Shown here: positions 1 through 9,583 of the stretch, in pieces
How positions within the stretch are numbered: the first letter of the stretch is position 1
How the letters are laid out: each line of letters opens with the position of its first letter
Source: Solibacteraceae bacterium
GTDB taxonomy: Bacteria > Acidobacteriota > Terriglobia > Bryobacterales > Bryobacteraceae
Direction: 5' to 3'
Assembly: GCA_026984795.1 (NCBI GenBank)
Contig: JALSRK010000018.1
Location: 1 to 64,000 of the forward strand
DNA: 64,000 nt
Translations under genes and position numbers: made by a program
Notes under the pieces: generated by a model
Databases searched by the model: none
The model's input: the letters and a program-made list of their open reading frames with translations, nothing else
What the model was told of the DNA's origin: nothing

Positions 1-108
1 GAGGTGGAGCTGATCACGCCGGTGGCGATGGACAAGGGGTTGCGGTTTGCGATCCGGGAAGGCGGCCGGACGGTGGGCGCCGGCACCGTCACCGAGATCA
101 TCGAGTAG
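1..108 (+). CDS. tuf: Elongation factor Tu, C-terminal fragment (5' end outside window)
   Basis: Open from base 1 to a TAG at 106-108, giving 35 residues. They match the last beta-barrel strands of EF-Tu domain 3: [20 protein letters not shown], then [16 protein letters not shown]-Tu delivers aminoacyl-tRNA to the ribosome in a GTP-dependent cycle. Its position directly before rpsJ is the normal str-S10 junction. The GTPase domain lies outside the window, so nothing can be said about intactness. The identification is secure from this tail and the context. Confidence 0.95.
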   Translation, partial: EVELITPVAMDKGLRFAIREGGRTVGAGTVTEIIE

Positions 109-163
109 CGGTGACGGCGCCACGGAGCCGGCTTCCGGCGCCGGCGGAAAGAGAAGAAGCGAT

Positions 164-490
164 ATGGCAACTTCGCTGAGAGAACGAATCCGCATCCGGT
201 TGAAGGCGTATGACCATCGGATCCTGGACCAGTCGACGCGGGAGATCGTCGAAACGGCGAGGCGCACCGGTGCGCAGGTGGCGGGGCCCATTCCGCTGCC
301 CACGGTGAAGAACCGCTTCACCGTCCTGCGGTCGCCCCACGTCGACAAGAAGTCGCGTGAGCAGTTCGAAATCCGGACGCACAAGCGGCTGCTCGACATC
401 GTGGAGCCGACCCAGGACACCGTGGACGCGCTCATGAAACTCGATCTGCCTGCCGGCGTGGATGTGGAGATCAAGGCGTTTGGGAAATAG
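164..490 (+). CDS. rpsJ: 30S ribosomal protein S10
   Basis: 108 residues, within the usual 100-108 for S10. The start is the ATG at 164, preceded by GAGAAGAAG, and gives [19 protein letters not shown]. The family signature [30 protein letters not shown] is evident in the middle of the protein. S10 sits in the 30S head and, as NusE, also takes part in transcription antitermination. It opens the S10 operon, about 55 bases after tuf. A longer in-frame upstream reading exists from base 47 but does not look like S10 and overlaps tuf, so it was not used. Confidence 0.97.
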   Translation: MATSLRERIRIRLKAYDHRILDQSTREIVETARRTGAQVAGPIPLPTVKNRFTVLRSPHVDKKSREQFEIRTHKRLLDIVEPTQDTVDALMKLDLPAGVDVEIKAFGK

Positions 491-634
491 TGCGGACGGA
501 AGCCGGCGCCGGGATCTTCCCTCCGGCTTCCGGGTGCAGGCAAGTATGGAAGGCTTCGGGTTCCACTGGCGCGGGCGGCCGTCGGCCGAGGGCGCGGTTC
601 CCGCTCCGGCGGCCCGATACTTCTCGAGGTGGTT
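491..634 (+). other. rpsJ-rplC intergenic spacer, 144 nt
   Basis: This is the longest spacer inside the S10 part of the cluster. No coding signal is visible. It is rich in short complementary GC tracts (GCCGGCGCCGGGATC, then CCCTCCGGCTTCCGG), so a structured leader is possible. A GAGGTGG ribosome binding site ends it just before rplC. In E. coli the S10 leader acts before rpsJ, so any role here is speculative. Confidence 0.4.
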
Positions 635-1270
635 ATGGCCCCAGGAATTCTCGGCAAGAAAATCGGAATGACGCAGGTGTTCCGCCCGGATGGGCAGGTG
701 GTGCCCGTGACGCTGCTGAAAGCCGGGCCGTGCGTGGTGGTGCAGCGGAAGACGCCCGCCAAGGACGGCTACGACGCGGTCCAGTTGGGCTTGATGGAAT
801 ATGTCAAGCCCAGCCGGATCAACAAACCTCGCACGGGCCATTTGAAGAAGGCCGGCGTGAGCGGCATCCGTTACCTGCGGGAACTGCGCCTGCGTCCCGG
901 CGACGACGACTTGAAGGCGGGCGACAAGGTCCTCGTCAGCGAGTTCAAGCCCAGGGAGAAGGTTGACGTGATCGGAATCAGCAAGGGGCGCGGTTTTGCC
1001 GGTCTCTTCAAGCGGCATCACTTCCGCGGCGGCGACGCCACCCACGGATCGATGTTCCACCGCCGGGCCGGCTCCATCGGCGCTTCGAGCTTCCCGTCCC
1101 GGGTCTTCCCGGGAATGCGGATGGCCGGCCACATGGGCGCCCAGCGGGTCACGGTGAGGAACCTCGAGATCATCGATGTGGACGAGGAAGACAACGTGCT
1201 GGTAGTCAAGGGCGCCGTGCCCGGCCCTAACGGTGGCTACGTGATCGTCCGCCGGGCGAGAAGGAGATAA
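635..1270 (+). CDS. rplC: 50S ribosomal protein L3
   Basis: 211 residues starting [16 protein letters not shown], the classic L3 N-terminus. The ATG at 635 follows GAGGTGG. The central tentacle sequence [16 protein letters not shown]...[14 protein letters not shown] is intact and reaches toward the peptidyl-transferase centre in the 50S subunit. L3 is one of the first proteins to assemble on 23S rRNA. rplD follows after 4 bases, so the two are probably translationally coupled. An in-frame GTG 6 bases upstream is a less likely start because it falls within the binding site. Confidence 0.97.
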   Translation: MAPGILGKKIGMTQVFRPDGQVVPVTLLKAGPCVVVQRKTPAKDGYDAVQLGLMEYVKPSRINKPRTGHLKKAGVSGIRYLRELRLRPGDDDLKAGDKVLVSEFKPREKVDVIGISKGRGFAGLFKRHHFRGGDATHGSMFHRRAGSIGASSFPSRVFPGMRMAGHMGAQRVTVRNLEIIDVDEEDNVLVVKGAVPGPNGGYVIVRRARRR

Positions 1271-1274
1271 GCGT

Positions 1275-1901
1275 ATGCCCAAGGTGGATGTCGTTGACTT
1301 GAACAACCAGAAAGTGGGCGAGATCGAACTCGCGGACAGCGTCTTTGCCGCCGACATCAACGAAGCCCTCTTGTACGAGGCCGTCCGGCACTACCTCGCC
1401 TGCCGCCGCCGCGGGACGGCCAAGACCAAGACGCGGGCCGAGGTTTCCGGCTCCGGCCGCAAGCCCTGGCGGCAGAAGGGCACCGGGCGCGCCCGGGCCG
1501 GCTCCATCCGCAGCCCCCTGTGGCGTCACGGCGGCACCGTCCATGGCCCGCAGCCGCGCGACTATAGCTACCGGCTGCCCCGGAAGATGCTGCTCGGCGC
1601 CCTCCGTTCGGCCTTGAGCGCCAAGCTGCGCGAGGGCCGGCTCACCGTGGTGAGGGAGTTCGCTCTCGCGGACCACAAGACCAGGACCGTCCGTTCCGTG
1701 CTCGACGCCCTCGAGGCCCGGCGCACGGTGCTGCTCGTCGATAACTCCGGCGACCAGAAGCTGACGCTTGGTTCCCGCAACCTGCCCGGCGTCACCCTGC
1801 TGCCCAGCCGGCAGCTCACTCCTTACCACCTGCTGGGCCATGAGCGCGTCCTCATGTCGGAGGCCGCCGCCCGCAAGCTTTCGGAGGTGCTGGCGAAATG
1901 A
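1275..1901 (+). CDS. rplD: 50S ribosomal protein L4
   Basis: 208 residues with the L4 pattern: an N-terminal strand pair (VDVVDLNNQKVGEIEL), then the internal loop that lines the exit tunnel, RRRGTAKTKTRAEVSGSGRK followed by PWRQKGTGRARAGSIRSPLW. L4 binds 23S rRNA. In enteric bacteria it also represses its own operon, which cannot be judged here. GGAGAT precedes the ATG. The gene overlaps rplW by four bases (ATGA). Confidence 0.97.
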   Translation: MPKVDVVDLNNQKVGEIELADSVFAADINEALLYEAVRHYLACRRRGTAKTKTRAEVSGSGRKPWRQKGTGRARAGSIRSPLWRHGGTVHGPQPRDYSYRLPRKMLLGALRSALSAKLREGRLTVVREFALADHKTRTVRSVLDALEARRTVLLVDNSGDQKLTLGSRNLPGVTLLPSRQLTPYHLLGHERVLMSEAAARKLSEVLAK

Positions 1902-2185
1902 ACATCTACGAAGTCATCCGCCGGCCGCTGATCACCGAGAAGGGCGTCGCCGTCAAGGACGAGCAGCGCACCCTCGTCTTCGAGGTGGCTCGCGGGGCGA
2001 ACAAGACCCAAATCAAGAAAGCCGTCGAAACGCTGTTCAAAGTCAAGGTCGAAGAGGTGCGCACCACCAATATTCGGGGCAAGCTTCGGCGGCGCGGCCG
2101 TTTCTCCGGCTACCGGCCCGATTGGAAGAAAGCCTACGTCAAATTGCAGCCCGGCCAGAAGATGCCGGAGTTCGCGGAGATCTAA
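1898..2185 (+). CDS. rplW: 50S ribosomal protein L23
   Basis: 95 residues. It starts [20 protein letters not shown], the L23 signature, and ends with the variable edge strand. L23 forms the rim of the exit tunnel and the docking site for trigger factor and SRP. The ATG overlaps the rplD stop by four bases, so translation is probably coupled. The motif [20 protein letters not shown] is the usual basic loop. Nothing unusual was seen. Confidence 0.97.
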   Translation: MNIYEVIRRPLITEKGVAVKDEQRTLVFEVARGANKTQIKKAVETLFKVKVEEVRTTNIRGKLRRRGRFSGYRPDWKKAYVKLQPGQKMPEFAEI

Positions 2186-2200
2186 AAGGGGTAGAGTGCG

Positions 2201-3034
2201 ATGCCAGTGAAATCTTACCGCCCCACGACGCCGACCCGGCGGTTCCAGACGGTGCTGGACCGCTCGGACCTCGCTAAGAAGAAGCCGGAGAAGGCGCTCA
2301 CCAAGGGGCTCAAAAAGAGCGGCGGACGCAACAACACCGGCGAGATCACCATCTGGTGGCGCGGCGGCGGTCACAAACGCCGCTACCGGGTCGTCGACTT
2401 CAAGCGGGACAAGATCGGCGTGCCCGCCCGGGTGGCCGCCATCGAGTATGACCCCAACCGGTCAGCCCGCATCGCCTTGCTGCACTACGCCGACGGCGAG
2501 AAGCGCTACATCCTCGCTCCCGTCGGTCTGGAAGTCGGCCAGACGGTGATGTCCGGGCCCGAAGCCGATATCCTGCCGGGCAACGCCTTGAAGCTCGAGA
2601 ACATTCCGCCTGGCACCACGATCCACAATATCGAGCTGCGGCCGGGCAAGGGCGGGCAACTGGTCCGCTCGGCCGGCGCCGACGCCCAACTGGTAGCCCG
2701 GGAAGGAAAGTACGCGCTCGTCAAGCTCCCGTCGGGCGAGGTCCGCAAGATCCTCTCGGCCTGCATGGCCACCGTCGGCCAGGTGGGCAACGTCGACCAT
2801 GAGAACGTTTCCCTCGGCAAGGCGGGCCGCTCCCGGTGGCTGGGCCGCCGGCCTCATAACCGGGGCGTGTCGATGAACCCGGTGGACCACCCCCACGGCG
2901 GCGGCGAGGGCCGCACCTCCGGCGGCCGCCACCCCGTCACCCCCTGGGGCCAGCCGACCCGCGGGTTCCGTACCCGCAACAACAAGCGGACCGACAAGTA
3001 CATCGTCAGCAGGAAGTCGAAGAAGGGCAGATAA
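2201..3034 (+). CDS. rplB: 50S ribosomal protein L2
   Basis: 277 residues, the usual bacterial length. It has the N-terminal [17 protein letters not shown], the RNA-binding stretch [21 protein letters not shown], and the C-terminal [20 protein letters not shown] with the conserved HPHGGGEG loop. Its conserved His lies near the peptidyl-transferase centre. L2 is needed for subunit association. AAAGGGG lies upstream of the ATG, and rpsS follows after 3 bases. Confidence 0.97.
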   Translation: MPVKSYRPTTPTRRFQTVLDRSDLAKKKPEKALTKGLKKSGGRNNTGEITIWWRGGGHKRRYRVVDFKRDKIGVPARVAAIEYDPNRSARIALLHYADGEKRYILAPVGLEVGQTVMSGPEADILPGNALKLENIPPGTTIHNIELRPGKGGQLVRSAGADAQLVAREGKYALVKLPSGEVRKILSACMATVGQVGNVDHENVSLGKAGRSRWLGRRPHNRGVSMNPVDHPHGGGEGRTSGGRHPVTPWGQPTRGFRTRNNKRTDKYIVSRKSKKGR

Positions 3035-3037
3035 GCT

Positions 3038-3319
3038 ATGGGCCGTTCACTGAGAAAAGGACCGTTCGCCGACGAGCACCTCGTCAAGAAGGTGCTGGCG
3101 ATGAACGAACAAGGGCAGAAGAAGGTGATCCGCACCTGGTCCCGGCGCTCCACCATCCTGCCCGAGTTCATCGGCCACACCATCGCGGTGCACAACGGCA
3201 AGAAGTTCATCCCGGTCTACATCACCGAAAACATGGTGGGCCACAAGCTGGGAGAGTTCGCTCCGACGCGGACGTTCCGCGGCCATGCGGGCAAATCGGA
3301 GAAGACCGCGCGGAGGTAG
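3038..3319 (+). CDS. rpsS: 30S ribosomal protein S19
   Basis: 93 residues beginning [19 protein letters not shown], with the conserved core [20 protein letters not shown] and [20 protein letters not shown]19 sits in the 30S head beside S13 and contacts the A-site tRNA region. It is 3 bases after rplB and 12 bases before rplV, in the canonical L2-S19-L22-S3 order. No anomaly was seen. Confidence 0.97.
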   Translation: MGRSLRKGPFADEHLVKKVLAMNEQGQKKVIRTWSRRSTILPEFIGHTIAVHNGKKFIPVYITENMVGHKLGEFAPTRTFRGHAGKSEKTARR

Positions 3320-3331
3320 GGAGTTCGAGCC

Positions 3332-3694
3332 ATGCAAGCTAGAGCGGAAGCGCGTTACGTCCGGGTCTCGCCGCAGAAAGCCCGGCTGGTGGTGGACCTG
3401 ATCCGCGGGCAGCGGGCCGAGGACGCCCTCGTCACGCTGCAGTTCACCAACAAGCGGATCGCTCCGATGGTCGAGAAGGTCTTGCGGTCCGCCATCGCCA
3501 ACGCCGAGAACAAAGATCCCGACATCGACGTCGATGAACTCGTCGTCACCGGGGCCTACGTCAACGAGGGGCCGCGGATGAAGCGGATCCGTCCAGCGCC
3601 GATGGGGCGGGCATTCCGCTACCAGCGGCGCATGTCCCACATCGTGGTCGAAGTCGGCACGCCGGATTCCGACGAGGAAGCTGAGGAAGCTTAA
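3332..3694 (+). CDS. rplV: 50S ribosomal protein L22
   Basis: 120 residues. It shows the L22 features [20 protein letters not shown], the long beta-hairpin [20 protein letters not shown] that lines the exit tunnel, and HIVVEVGT. A short acidic tail, SDEEAEEA, ends the protein. Macrolide-related variation in this family maps to the hairpin, which looks full length here. The stop is 2 bases before the rpsC ATG. Confidence 0.97.
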   Translation: MQARAEARYVRVSPQKARLVVDLIRGQRAEDALVTLQFTNKRIAPMVEKVLRSAIANAENKDPDIDVDELVVTGAYVNEGPRMKRIRPAPMGRAFRYQRRMSHIVVEVGTPDSDEEAEEA

Positions 3695-3696
3695 GA

Positions 3697-4764
3697 ATGG
3701 GTCAAAAGGTTCATCCATACGGTTTTCGCCTGGGCGTGACAAAGACGTGGCGCTCGCGCTGGTTCGCCAAACACGACTACGCCGAGCTGCTCCGGGAGGA
3801 TCTCGAACTCAAGAAGATGCTCCGCAAGCGGCTGAAGTCGGCTGGCGTGAGCTCCATCGAGATCGACCGTCCCGGCAACAAGCTCCGGCTGACCATCCGC
3901 ACTTCCCGCCCCGGCATCGTCATCGGACGCAAAGGGGCCGAGATCGAGAAGCTCAAGGCCGAGCTGACCCGGCGCACCAACCGCGACGTCTACATCGACA
4001 TCCAGGAGGTGCACAAGCCCGAGCTCGACGCCCAGCTCGTCACCGAGTCGATCGCCCTCCAGCTCGAGAAGCGCGTCGCCTTTCGGCGCGCTATGCGGAA
4101 GGCCGTGGACAGCGCCCTGCGCTTCGGCTGCAAAGGCATCAAGGTGCGCGTCTCCGGGCGCCTGAACGGGGCCGAGATCGCCCGCAGCGAATGGTACCTG
4201 CAGGGGCGGCTGCCGCTGCACACCCTGCGCGCCGACATCGACTACGGCTTCAGCCAGGCCTATACGACTTACGGCGTCATCGGCGTCAAGTGCTGGATCT
4301 ACAAGGGCGAGATCCTCGACGATTCCTGGCACCCGGCTTTGAAGCTGGAGCCTGAGCCGCGCCGGCTCCCGCGGCGGGAGCGGCGTCCGCGCCACGAGCC
4401 TCAGGCGCCTCCAGTCACCGCCGCTCCGCCGGAGGGGGCGCCCCGGCCCGTGCAGCCGCCGCCCGCGGCGATACCCAAGCGCAGCGCCGCGGGACCCGGC
4501 GAAGGGCCGTTGATGCCTCCGCTGGTGCCGCCGAAGCCGGCCTGGAAGGAAGAGTTGGGCAAGCCTGCCGCCGAGCCCGCAAAACCGGAGGACGAATCCG
4601 CGAAGGCCGAGGCCGCTGCGCCGGCGCCCGAGACTGCTGCGCCGCCCGCCGCTCCCGAAACGGCCGCGCCGGAGACTCCGCCGCCGGTTGCGCCCGCTCC
4701 CGCCGAGGACGCCGGAGCGCCGGAAACTCCGGGAGAGGACGCCGGGGAAAACAAGCAGGAATAA
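3697..4764 (+). CDS. rpsC: 30S ribosomal protein S3 with long Pro/Ala-rich C-terminal tail
   Basis: 355 residues, against about 210-240 in most bacteria. Residues 1 to about 215 are a complete S3: [14 protein letters not shown], the KH domain with [15 protein letters not shown], and the C-terminal domain with [20 protein letters not shown] and [16 protein letters not shown]. From about residue 225 the chain becomes low-complexity, rich in Pro, Ala, Glu and Arg, and ends [10 protein letters not shown]. The frame stays open without break into rplP's ribosome binding site, so this looks like a real extension and not a frameshift. S3 is on the mRNA entry side of the 30S. The function of the tail is unknown. 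Confidence 0.95.
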   Translation: MGQKVHPYGFRLGVTKTWRSRWFAKHDYAELLREDLELKKMLRKRLKSAGVSSIEIDRPGNKLRLTIRTSRPGIVIGRKGAEIEKLKAELTRRTNRDVYIDIQEVHKPELDAQLVTESIALQLEKRVAFRRAMRKAVDSALRFGCKGIKVRVSGRLNGAEIARSEWYLQGRLPLHTLRADIDYGFSQAYTTYGVIGVKCWIYKGEILDDSWHPALKLEPEPRRLPRRERRPRHEPQAPPVTAAPPEGAPRPVQPPPAAIPKRSAAGPGEGPLMPPLVPPKPAWKEELGKPAAEPAKPEDESAKAEAAAPAPETAAPPAAPETAAPETPPPVAPAPAEDAGAPETPGEDAGENKQE

Positions 4765-4782
4765 CCAGGGAGTGAGATTGCC

Positions 4783-5199
4783 ATGTTGATGCCAAAGAAG
4801 GTCAAGCACCGCAAGGTGCAGCGCGGCGCCATGCCCGGTAAGGCATGGCGCGGCTCGACGGTGGCGTTCGGCGATTACGGTCTGAAGGTGCTGGACCGGG
4901 CCTGGATTACTGACCGGCAGATCGAGGCCGCCCGCGTGGCCATGACCCGGCACATCAAGCGCGGCGGCAAAGTCTGGATCCGTATCTTTCCGGACAAACC
5001 GATCACCAAGAAGCCCGCCGAGGTCCGTATGGGCAAGGGTAAGGGCAACCCGGAGCAGTGGGTGGCCGTGGTGCGCCCCGGCCGGGTCGTCTTCGAAATG
5101 GAAGGCGTGGCCGAGCCCGTCGCCCGCGAGGCCCTGCGGTTGGCGGCCCAGAAGCTGCCGGTGCCGTGCAGGTTTGTCACCCGCCGGCCGTTCGACTGA
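4783..5199 (+). CDS. rplP: 50S ribosomal protein L16
   Basis: 138 residues starting [20 protein letters not shown], the standard L16 start, after CAGGGAGTGAG. The conserved [19 protein letters not shown] and the C-terminal [18 protein letters not shown] are present. L16 organises the A-site side of the 50S. A second Met two codons in is possible but less typical of the family. Nothing unusual was seen. Confidence 0.97.
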   Translation: MLMPKKVKHRKVQRGAMPGKAWRGSTVAFGDYGLKVLDRAWITDRQIEAARVAMTRHIKRGGKVWIRIFPDKPITKKPAEVRMGKGKGNPEQWVAVVRPGRVVFEMEGVAEPVAREALRLAAQKLPVPCRFVTRRPFD

Positions 5200-5230
5200 G
5201 GCCGGAGGACGGTTCGAGGAAACCACCACG

Positions 5231-5443
5231 ATGAGAGCAGAAAAACTTCGGGAGCTCGACGACAACGAGTTGCGGCTTCAGGAAAAGGAGATCTCCGAGC
5301 AGTTGTTCCGCCTGCGGCTGCAGTTGAGTCTCGGTCAGATGGACGGTTTGAAGAAGTACAAGGTGCTCAAGAAGGACCGTGCCCGGATCCTCACCATCCT
5401 TCGCGAGCGTGAGTTGGCGGCGCAACAGGAAGGGAAGAAGTGA
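5231..5443 (+). CDS. rpmC: 50S ribosomal protein L29
   Basis: 70 residues forming the two-helix coiled hairpin of L29: [20 protein letters not shown] followed by [19 protein letters not shown] and a basic second helix. L29 lies at the tunnel exit next to L23. The start is the ATG at 5231, after GAGGAAACC. The frame is open upstream to 5174, but that part does not resemble L29. A ribosome binding site for rpsQ is embedded in its 3' end. Confidence 0.95.
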   Translation: MRAEKLRELDDNELRLQEKEISEQLFRLRLQLSLGQMDGLKKYKVLKKDRARILTILRERELAAQQEGKK

Positions 5444-5445
5444 CC

Positions 5446-5763
5446 ATGGCTCACTCCAGTGGAAAAGGGCGCAAAAACACCAAGGTCGGCCGCGTCGTCT
5501 CGACCAAGATGGACAAGACCATCGTCGTCGAGGTGACCCGCCGCGTGCCTCATCCGCTCTACAAGCGGATCGTGACCCGCCGGAAGAAGTTCCACGCCCA
5601 CGACGAAGAGAACACCTGCCGCCCGGGCGACCTGGTCCGGATCATCGAGAGCCGTCCGTTGAGCCGGACGAAACGCTGGCGTCTGGATGAGATCATCCGG
5701 CGCGCCGTCCAGGTCGGCGTGGGCGGACCGGCCCCCGCCGGCGACAAAACGGAAACCACGTGA
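5446..5763 (+). CDS. rpsQ: 30S ribosomal protein S17
   Basis: 105 residues. The OB-fold core is [40 protein letters not shown] and [20 protein letters not shown]. The ATG at 5446 was chosen because AGGAAGGGA sits 9-10 bases before it; an in-frame GTG two codons upstream overlaps the rpmC stop. The C-terminus runs about 20 residues past the S17 core. S17 is a primary 16S rRNA binder in the 30S body. Confidence 0.95.
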   Translation: MAHSSGKGRKNTKVGRVVSTKMDKTIVVEVTRRVPHPLYKRIVTRRKKFHAHDEENTCRPGDLVRIIESRPLSRTKRWRLDEIIRRAVQVGVGGPAPAGDKTETT

Positions 5764-5780
5764 GAAGAGGTTGAGACGCC

Positions 5781-6149
5781 ATGATCGGAATGCGAACGAT
5801 GCTCGAGGTGGCCGACAACAGCGGGGCGCGGAAGCTCCAGTGCATCCTGCCCCTCGGGGGCAACGTGGGTGACCGCGCCGGGCTGGGCGATGTGGTCACC
5901 GCCAGCGTCAAGGAGGCCGCCCCCGATTCGCCCATCAAGAAGGGCAAGGTGGTGCGCTGCGTCATCGTCCGCCTCCGCAAGGAGACCCGCCGCAAGGACG
6001 GAACCTATATCCGGTTCGACTCCAACGCGGCGGTCTTGATCAACAACGACGGCGAGCCGATCGGAACCCGCGTTTTCGGGCCGGTGGCCCGTGAACTGCG
6101 CGAGAAGCGGTTCATGCGGATCGTCTCGCTGGCTCCGGAGGTGATTTGA
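5781..6149 (+). CDS. rplN: 50S ribosomal protein L14
   Basis: 122 residues, exactly the family's usual length. It starts [20 protein letters not shown] and contains [40 protein letters not shown] and [17 protein letters not shown]14 forms an intersubunit bridge and is the docking site for the silencing factor RsfS. The stop overlaps the rplX ATG by one base (TGATG), so the two are coupled. Confidence 0.97.
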   Translation: MIGMRTMLEVADNSGARKLQCILPLGGNVGDRAGLGDVVTASVKEAAPDSPIKKGKVVRCVIVRLRKETRRKDGTYIRFDSNAAVLINNDGEPIGTRVFGPVARELREKRFMRIVSLAPEVI

Positions 6150-6529
6150 TGGGCCGTCACAACGCACAGCGTAAGCGCGAGGCGCTCCGCAAGAAGACGC
6201 GCATTCGCAAGGATGACCTGGTCATGGTGATCGCCGGCCGGGACAGAGGCAAGACCGGCCGCGTGCTCCACGTAGACCGCGTCAAACAGCGCGCCCTGGT
6301 CGAGGGTGTCAACATCGTCAAGGTGCATACGCGCCCTGACCCGTCCAAGCAGATCAAGGGCGGCATCGCCGAACGGGAGTCCCCCATCCATATCTCGAAC
6401 CTGATGCTGGTGGCTTCCGATGGCAAGCCGACGCGTGTCGGCTATCGGGTTGAGAGTGTCGGCGGCCGGACGCGGCGGATCCGCATCGCCAAGCGCACCG
6501 GCGAGCCGCTGGAGACGAAGGGCGCTTGA
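6149..6529 (+). CDS. rplX: 50S ribosomal protein L24
   Basis: 126 residues, somewhat longer than the usual ~105. The KOW domain is clear: RIRKDDLVMVIAGRDRGKTG, VLHVDRVKQRALVEGVNIVK, then the IHISNLMLV strand and CD-terminal RVGYR. The N-terminus has a short basic lead ([16 protein letters not shown]). L24 is an assembly initiator at the tunnel exit. The A of its ATG is the last base of the rplN stop. A TTG one codon upstream is a weaker start. Confidence 0.95.
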   Translation: MGRHNAQRKREALRKKTRIRKDDLVMVIAGRDRGKTGRVLHVDRVKQRALVEGVNIVKVHTRPDPSKQIKGGIAERESPIHISNLMLVASDGKPTRVGYRVESVGGRTRRIRIAKRTGEPLETKGA

Positions 6530-6644
6530 TGAGCCGGAGGAGTTCGAGACCGCAGCGCCTCCGCCCGTCGCGGGTGGCCCGGCGCTCCGCTGCCGAATAC
6601 AGCGAGGAGGTCCGGTGGTACGACGCCCACCGGGATGAGAAACG

Positions 6645-7187
6645 ATGGCTGCGAGATTGAAAGAGCTGTACCGGGAAAAGATCGTCCCGGCTTTGATGAG
6701 GGAGTTCAACTACAAGAGCGTGATGGCCGTCCCCAGGCTGGAAAAGGTCACGATCAATATGGGCTTGGGCGAGGCCACCCAGAATCCCAAGATTCTGGAC
6801 GGCGCCGTCCGGGAGCTGGCCCAGATCACCGGCCAGCGCCCGGTCGTCACCAAGGCCAAGAAGTCGGTCTCCGCCTTCAAACTGCGTGAGGGCATGTCCA
6901 TCGGCTGCATGGTCACGCTCCGCGGAGACCGGATGTACGAGTTCCTCGACCGTTTGTTCAATATAGCTTTGCCGCGCGTCCGCGACTTCCGCGGCCTCTC
7001 GACCAAGAGCTTCGACGGCCGCGGCAACTATACGCTCGGTATCCGGGACCAGTTGATCTTCCCGGAGATCGACTACAACAAGGTGGACAAGCTCAAGGGA
7101 ATGAACGTCTGCATCACCACCACCGCCGAGACCGACGCCGAGGCCCTCAGCCTGCTCCAGCAGCTCGGCATGCCCTTTGCGCGGTAA
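6645..7187 (+). CDS. rplE: 50S ribosomal protein L5
   Basis: 180 residues starting [20 protein letters not shown], with [40 protein letters not shown], and the C-terminal [20 protein letters not shown] with [21 protein letters not shown]5 binds 5S rRNA in the central protuberance and contacts P-site tRNA. A 115-base spacer precedes it. GATGAGAAACG is a modest binding site before the ATG. Confidence 0.97.
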   Translation: MAARLKELYREKIVPALMREFNYKSVMAVPRLEKVTINMGLGEATQNPKILDGAVRELAQITGQRPVVTKAKKSVSAFKLREGMSIGCMVTLRGDRMYEFLDRLFNIALPRVRDFRGLSTKSFDGRGNYTLGIRDQLIFPEIDYNKVDKLKGMNVCITTTAETDAEALSLLQQLGMPFAR

Positions 7188-7250
7188 GCGGCGGGTGGCG
7201 CAGAATGCACTGAAAGTTCGGAACGGGAAAAGAAAGAACGAGACGGAACC

Positions 7251-7460
7251 ATGGCAACAGTCGCCAAGATTGCAAAAGACCGAAAGCTGGCGGAGGCCAA
7301 GGCTCGCGGGATTCCCAAACTCCGCTGCCGGCACCGCAACCGTTGTTTCCGGTGCGGCCGGCCGCGGGGCTACATCCGGAAGTTCCATCTGTGCCGGATC
7401 TGCTTCCGTGAACTCGCTTTGGCGGGGGAGATCCCCGGAGTGATCAAAGCGAGCTGGTAG
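7251..7460 (+). CDS. rpsN: 30S ribosomal protein S14, zinc-binding (type Z) form
   Basis: 69 residues. Two CxxC pairs, C32/C35 (RCFRCG) and C48/C51 (HLCRICF), make this the zinc-containing C+ form, not the ~100-residue zinc-free form. The end, [17 protein letters not shown], is diagnostic of S14. It lies between rplE and rpsH as in most spc operons. S14 is a late-assembling protein of the 30S head. It is a little longer at the N-terminus than the usual 61 residues. Confidence 0.95.
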   Translation: MATVAKIAKDRKLAEAKARGIPKLRCRHRNRCFRCGRPRGYIRKFHLCRICFRELALAGEIPGVIKASW

Positions 7461-7493
7461 AGCCGGACGGAGCCGCCGGAGAGGTTGAGCGCT

Positions 7494-7889
7494 ATGTATA
7501 CGGATCCTATCGCAGACATGCTGACGCGCATCCGCAACGCGGTGGCGGCGCGCCACCCGAAGGTCGACGTGCCCGCCTCCCGTCTGAAGACGGAGATTGC
7601 ACGGATTCTCAAGGACGAGGGCTACATCCTCAACTACAAGCCCACCGAAGACGGTTCGAAAAAGCTGATCCGCATCTATCTGAAGTACAGCCCGGCGAAG
7701 GTCCCCGCCATTACTCACATCGAGCGGGTCTCGAAGCCCGGTTGCCGGGTCTACGTCGGCAGCCGTGAAGTTCCCCGGGTGCGCGGTGGCTTGGGAATCA
7801 GCATCCTGACGACCCCGAAAGGAGTCATGACCGGCGCCGCCGCCCGCAAGGCCAAGGTGGGCGGCGAAGTCTTGTGCCAGGTCTGGTGA
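7494..7889 (+). CDS. rpsH: 30S ribosomal protein S8
   Basis: 131 residues, the normal length. It begins [20 protein letters not shown], and the C-terminal motif [20 protein letters not shown] is intact. The ATG at 7494 follows GGAGAGG; an upstream TTG three codons earlier was set aside. S8 is a primary 16S binder and, in E. coli, the spc-operon repressor. No matching mRNA site can be claimed here. rplF begins 26 bases later. Confidence 0.97.
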   Translation: MYTDPIADMLTRIRNAVAARHPKVDVPASRLKTEIARILKDEGYILNYKPTEDGSKKLIRIYLKYSPAKVPAITHIERVSKPGCRVYVGSREVPRVRGGLGISILTTPKGVMTGAAARKAKVGGEVLCQVW

Positions 7890-7915
7890 GTTCGGTCTGG
7901 TATTCGGAGAAAGCC

Positions 7916-8452
7916 ATGTCGAGAATTGGAAGGAAGCCGATTCCGGTCCCCCCAGGGGTCAAGATCGCGATCGGCGAGACGCTGGAGGTAGAAGGGCCGA
8001 AGGGCAAGCTCTCGGTCCCGATTCCAAAAGGCATCACCATCGAGCGCGACGACGGCACGCTGACCGTCAAGCGCGCCAACGACAAACTGGCGCCTCTGCA
8101 CGGGCTTACCCGATCCCTGGCCGCCAACGCCGTCGTCGGCGTCTCCCAGGGCTGGACCAAGGAGCTCGACATCGTCGGCATCGGTTACCGGGCCGAAGTG
8201 AAGGGCCGCATCGCCACCTTCTGGCTCGGCTATTCGCACCCCATCGAGATGCTGATCCCCGAGGGCGTCGAGTTGAAGGTCGAAAAGCAGACCCACGTTG
8301 TCGTCAGCGGCCACGACAAGCAGCAGGTCGGCCAGGTCGCCGCCATCATCCGGGCCTTGCGGCCTCCGGAGCCTTACAAGAACAAGGGAGTCCGCTATAC
8401 CGGCGAGAAGTTGCGCAAGAAGGTCGGCAAGGCCGGGGCGGGGGGTAAGTGA
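7916..8452 (+). CDS. rplF: 50S ribosomal protein L6
   Basis: 178 residues beginning [20 protein letters not shown], with the two repeated L6 domains. The C-terminal signature [20 protein letters not shown] is present. L6 sits near the sarcin-ricin loop and the L7/L12 stalk base. The ATG at 7916 follows CGGAGAAAGCC. The frame is open back to 7874, overlapping rpsH, but that segment is unlike L6. Confidence 0.97.
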   Translation: MSRIGRKPIPVPPGVKIAIGETLEVEGPKGKLSVPIPKGITIERDDGTLTVKRANDKLAPLHGLTRSLAANAVVGVSQGWTKELDIVGIGYRAEVKGRIATFWLGYSHPIEMLIPEGVELKVEKQTHVVVSGHDKQQVGQVAAIIRALRPPEPYKNKGVRYTGEKLRKKVGKAGAGGK

Positions 8453-8457
8453 TCGCC

Positions 8458-8820
8458 ATGATTTACAAAGAACCCAGGAACGTGCACCGCCGGCGCATCC
8501 ACCTGCGTATCCGGAAGAAGATCAGCGGAACGGCCGAGCGGCCCCGCCTCTCTGTCTACCGCAGCCTGAAACATATCTACGCGCAGCTCATCGACGACCA
8601 GACCGGCCGCACCCTGGTGTCGGCTTCCTCGGCCGAGAAGAACTCGCCGGTCACCTATGGCGGCAACGTGGCCGCCGCCAGAGCGATCGGCAAGCTGGTC
8701 GCCGAACGGGCCAGGCGGAAGGGAATCACCAAGGTAGTGTTCGACCGCGGCGGATACCGCTACCACGGCCGCGTCAAGGCTCTCGCGGAAGCAGCCCGCG
8801 AAGCAGGATTGGAGTTCTAG
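8458..8820 (+). CDS. rplR: 50S ribosomal protein L18
   Basis: 120 residues starting [20 protein letters not shown], with [40 protein letters not shown] and [21 protein letters not shown]18 binds 5S rRNA with L5 in the central protuberance. The ATG at 8458 lies 6 bases after the rplF stop. A GTG overlapping that stop (8449) could give three more residues. The GGGGGGTAAG in the rplF end may serve as binding site. Confidence 0.96.
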   Translation: MIYKEPRNVHRRRIHLRIRKKISGTAERPRLSVYRSLKHIYAQLIDDQTGRTLVSASSAEKNSPVTYGGNVAAARAIGKLVAERARRKGITKVVFDRGGYRYHGRVKALAEAAREAGLEF

Positions 8821-8824
8821 TCCG

Positions 8825-9343
8825 ATGACGGAGCTATCGAATAACGACCGCATCGACCTGCAGTCGCTGAACCTCAAGGAGCAGGTCGTCTCCATCAACC
8901 GCGTCACCAAGGTGGTGAAGGGCGGCAAGAACTTGAGCTTCACCGCTCTGGTCGTGGTCGGCGACCCGGAGCAGCACGTCGTCGGCTTCGCCAAGGGCAA
9001 GGCCAAGGAGGTGCCGGCCGCCATCAAGAAGGGCATCGAGGCGGCCAAGAAGAATCTGCGCCGGGTCAACGTGATCAACAAGACCATCAAACACACGGTG
9101 CTCGGCCGCTTCGGCTCCGGCGAGGTGCTGCTCAAGCCGGCGCCCGAAGGCACCGGCGTCATCGCCGGCGGCACCGTGCGCGCCGTGATGGAAGCGGCCG
9201 GCATCCCCAACGTGGTGACCAAGTGCATCGGGACGAACAATCCCCACAACGTCGTCCGGGCGACTTTCGACGCCCTGGAGCAGTTGCGGGACCGCGACAC
9301 CGTGGCTCAGCTCCGCGGCATCCAGCCCGAGAGGCTGGGATAG
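8825..9343 (+). CDS. rpsE: 30S ribosomal protein S5
   Basis: 172 residues. It has the S5 double-stranded RNA-binding domain ([29 protein letters not shown]), the [20 protein letters not shown] helix, and the second-domain [20 protein letters not shown]5 contributes to decoding fidelity at the mRNA entry side of the 30S. It starts 4 bases after rplR and ends 21 bases before rpmD. No unusual residue was noted. Confidence 0.97.
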   Translation: MTELSNNDRIDLQSLNLKEQVVSINRVTKVVKGGKNLSFTALVVVGDPEQHVVGFAKGKAKEVPAAIKKGIEAAKKNLRRVNVINKTIKHTVLGRFGSGEVLLKPAPEGTGVIAGGTVRAVMEAAGIPNVVTKCIGTNNPHNVVRATFDALEQLRDRDTVAQLRGIQPERLG

Positions 9344-9364
9344 TTCTTCGAGGAGAGAGCGTCG

Positions 9365-9547
9365 ATGGCCGAAGGCAAGATCAAGATTCAACTCAAGCGC
9401 AGCACGATCGGGACGCCCCGGAAGCACAAGGAGATCGTCCGGGCTCTCGGACTGCGGCGGATCAACCAGATCGTCGAAAGGCCCGACACGCCGGCCTTCC
9501 GGGGAATGGTGGCCAAGGTTCCGCATCTGCTGGCTATCGTGGAGTAG
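9365..9547 (+). CDS. rpmD: 50S ribosomal protein L30
   Basis: 60 residues, the normal length. It reads [20 protein letters not shown], then [20 protein letters not shown] and a closing hydrophobic strand (HLLAIVE). This matches bacterial L30 in full. GAGGAGAG precedes the ATG. L30 lies on the 50S solvent side and is absent from some lineages, but is present here between rpsE and rplO as usual. Confidence 0.96.
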   Translation: MAEGKIKIQLKRSTIGTPRKHKEIVRALGLRRINQIVERPDTPAFRGMVAKVPHLLAIVE

Positions 9548-9583
9548 TGGATCGCAACGACGACTGGGACATAGGGAGACGAC

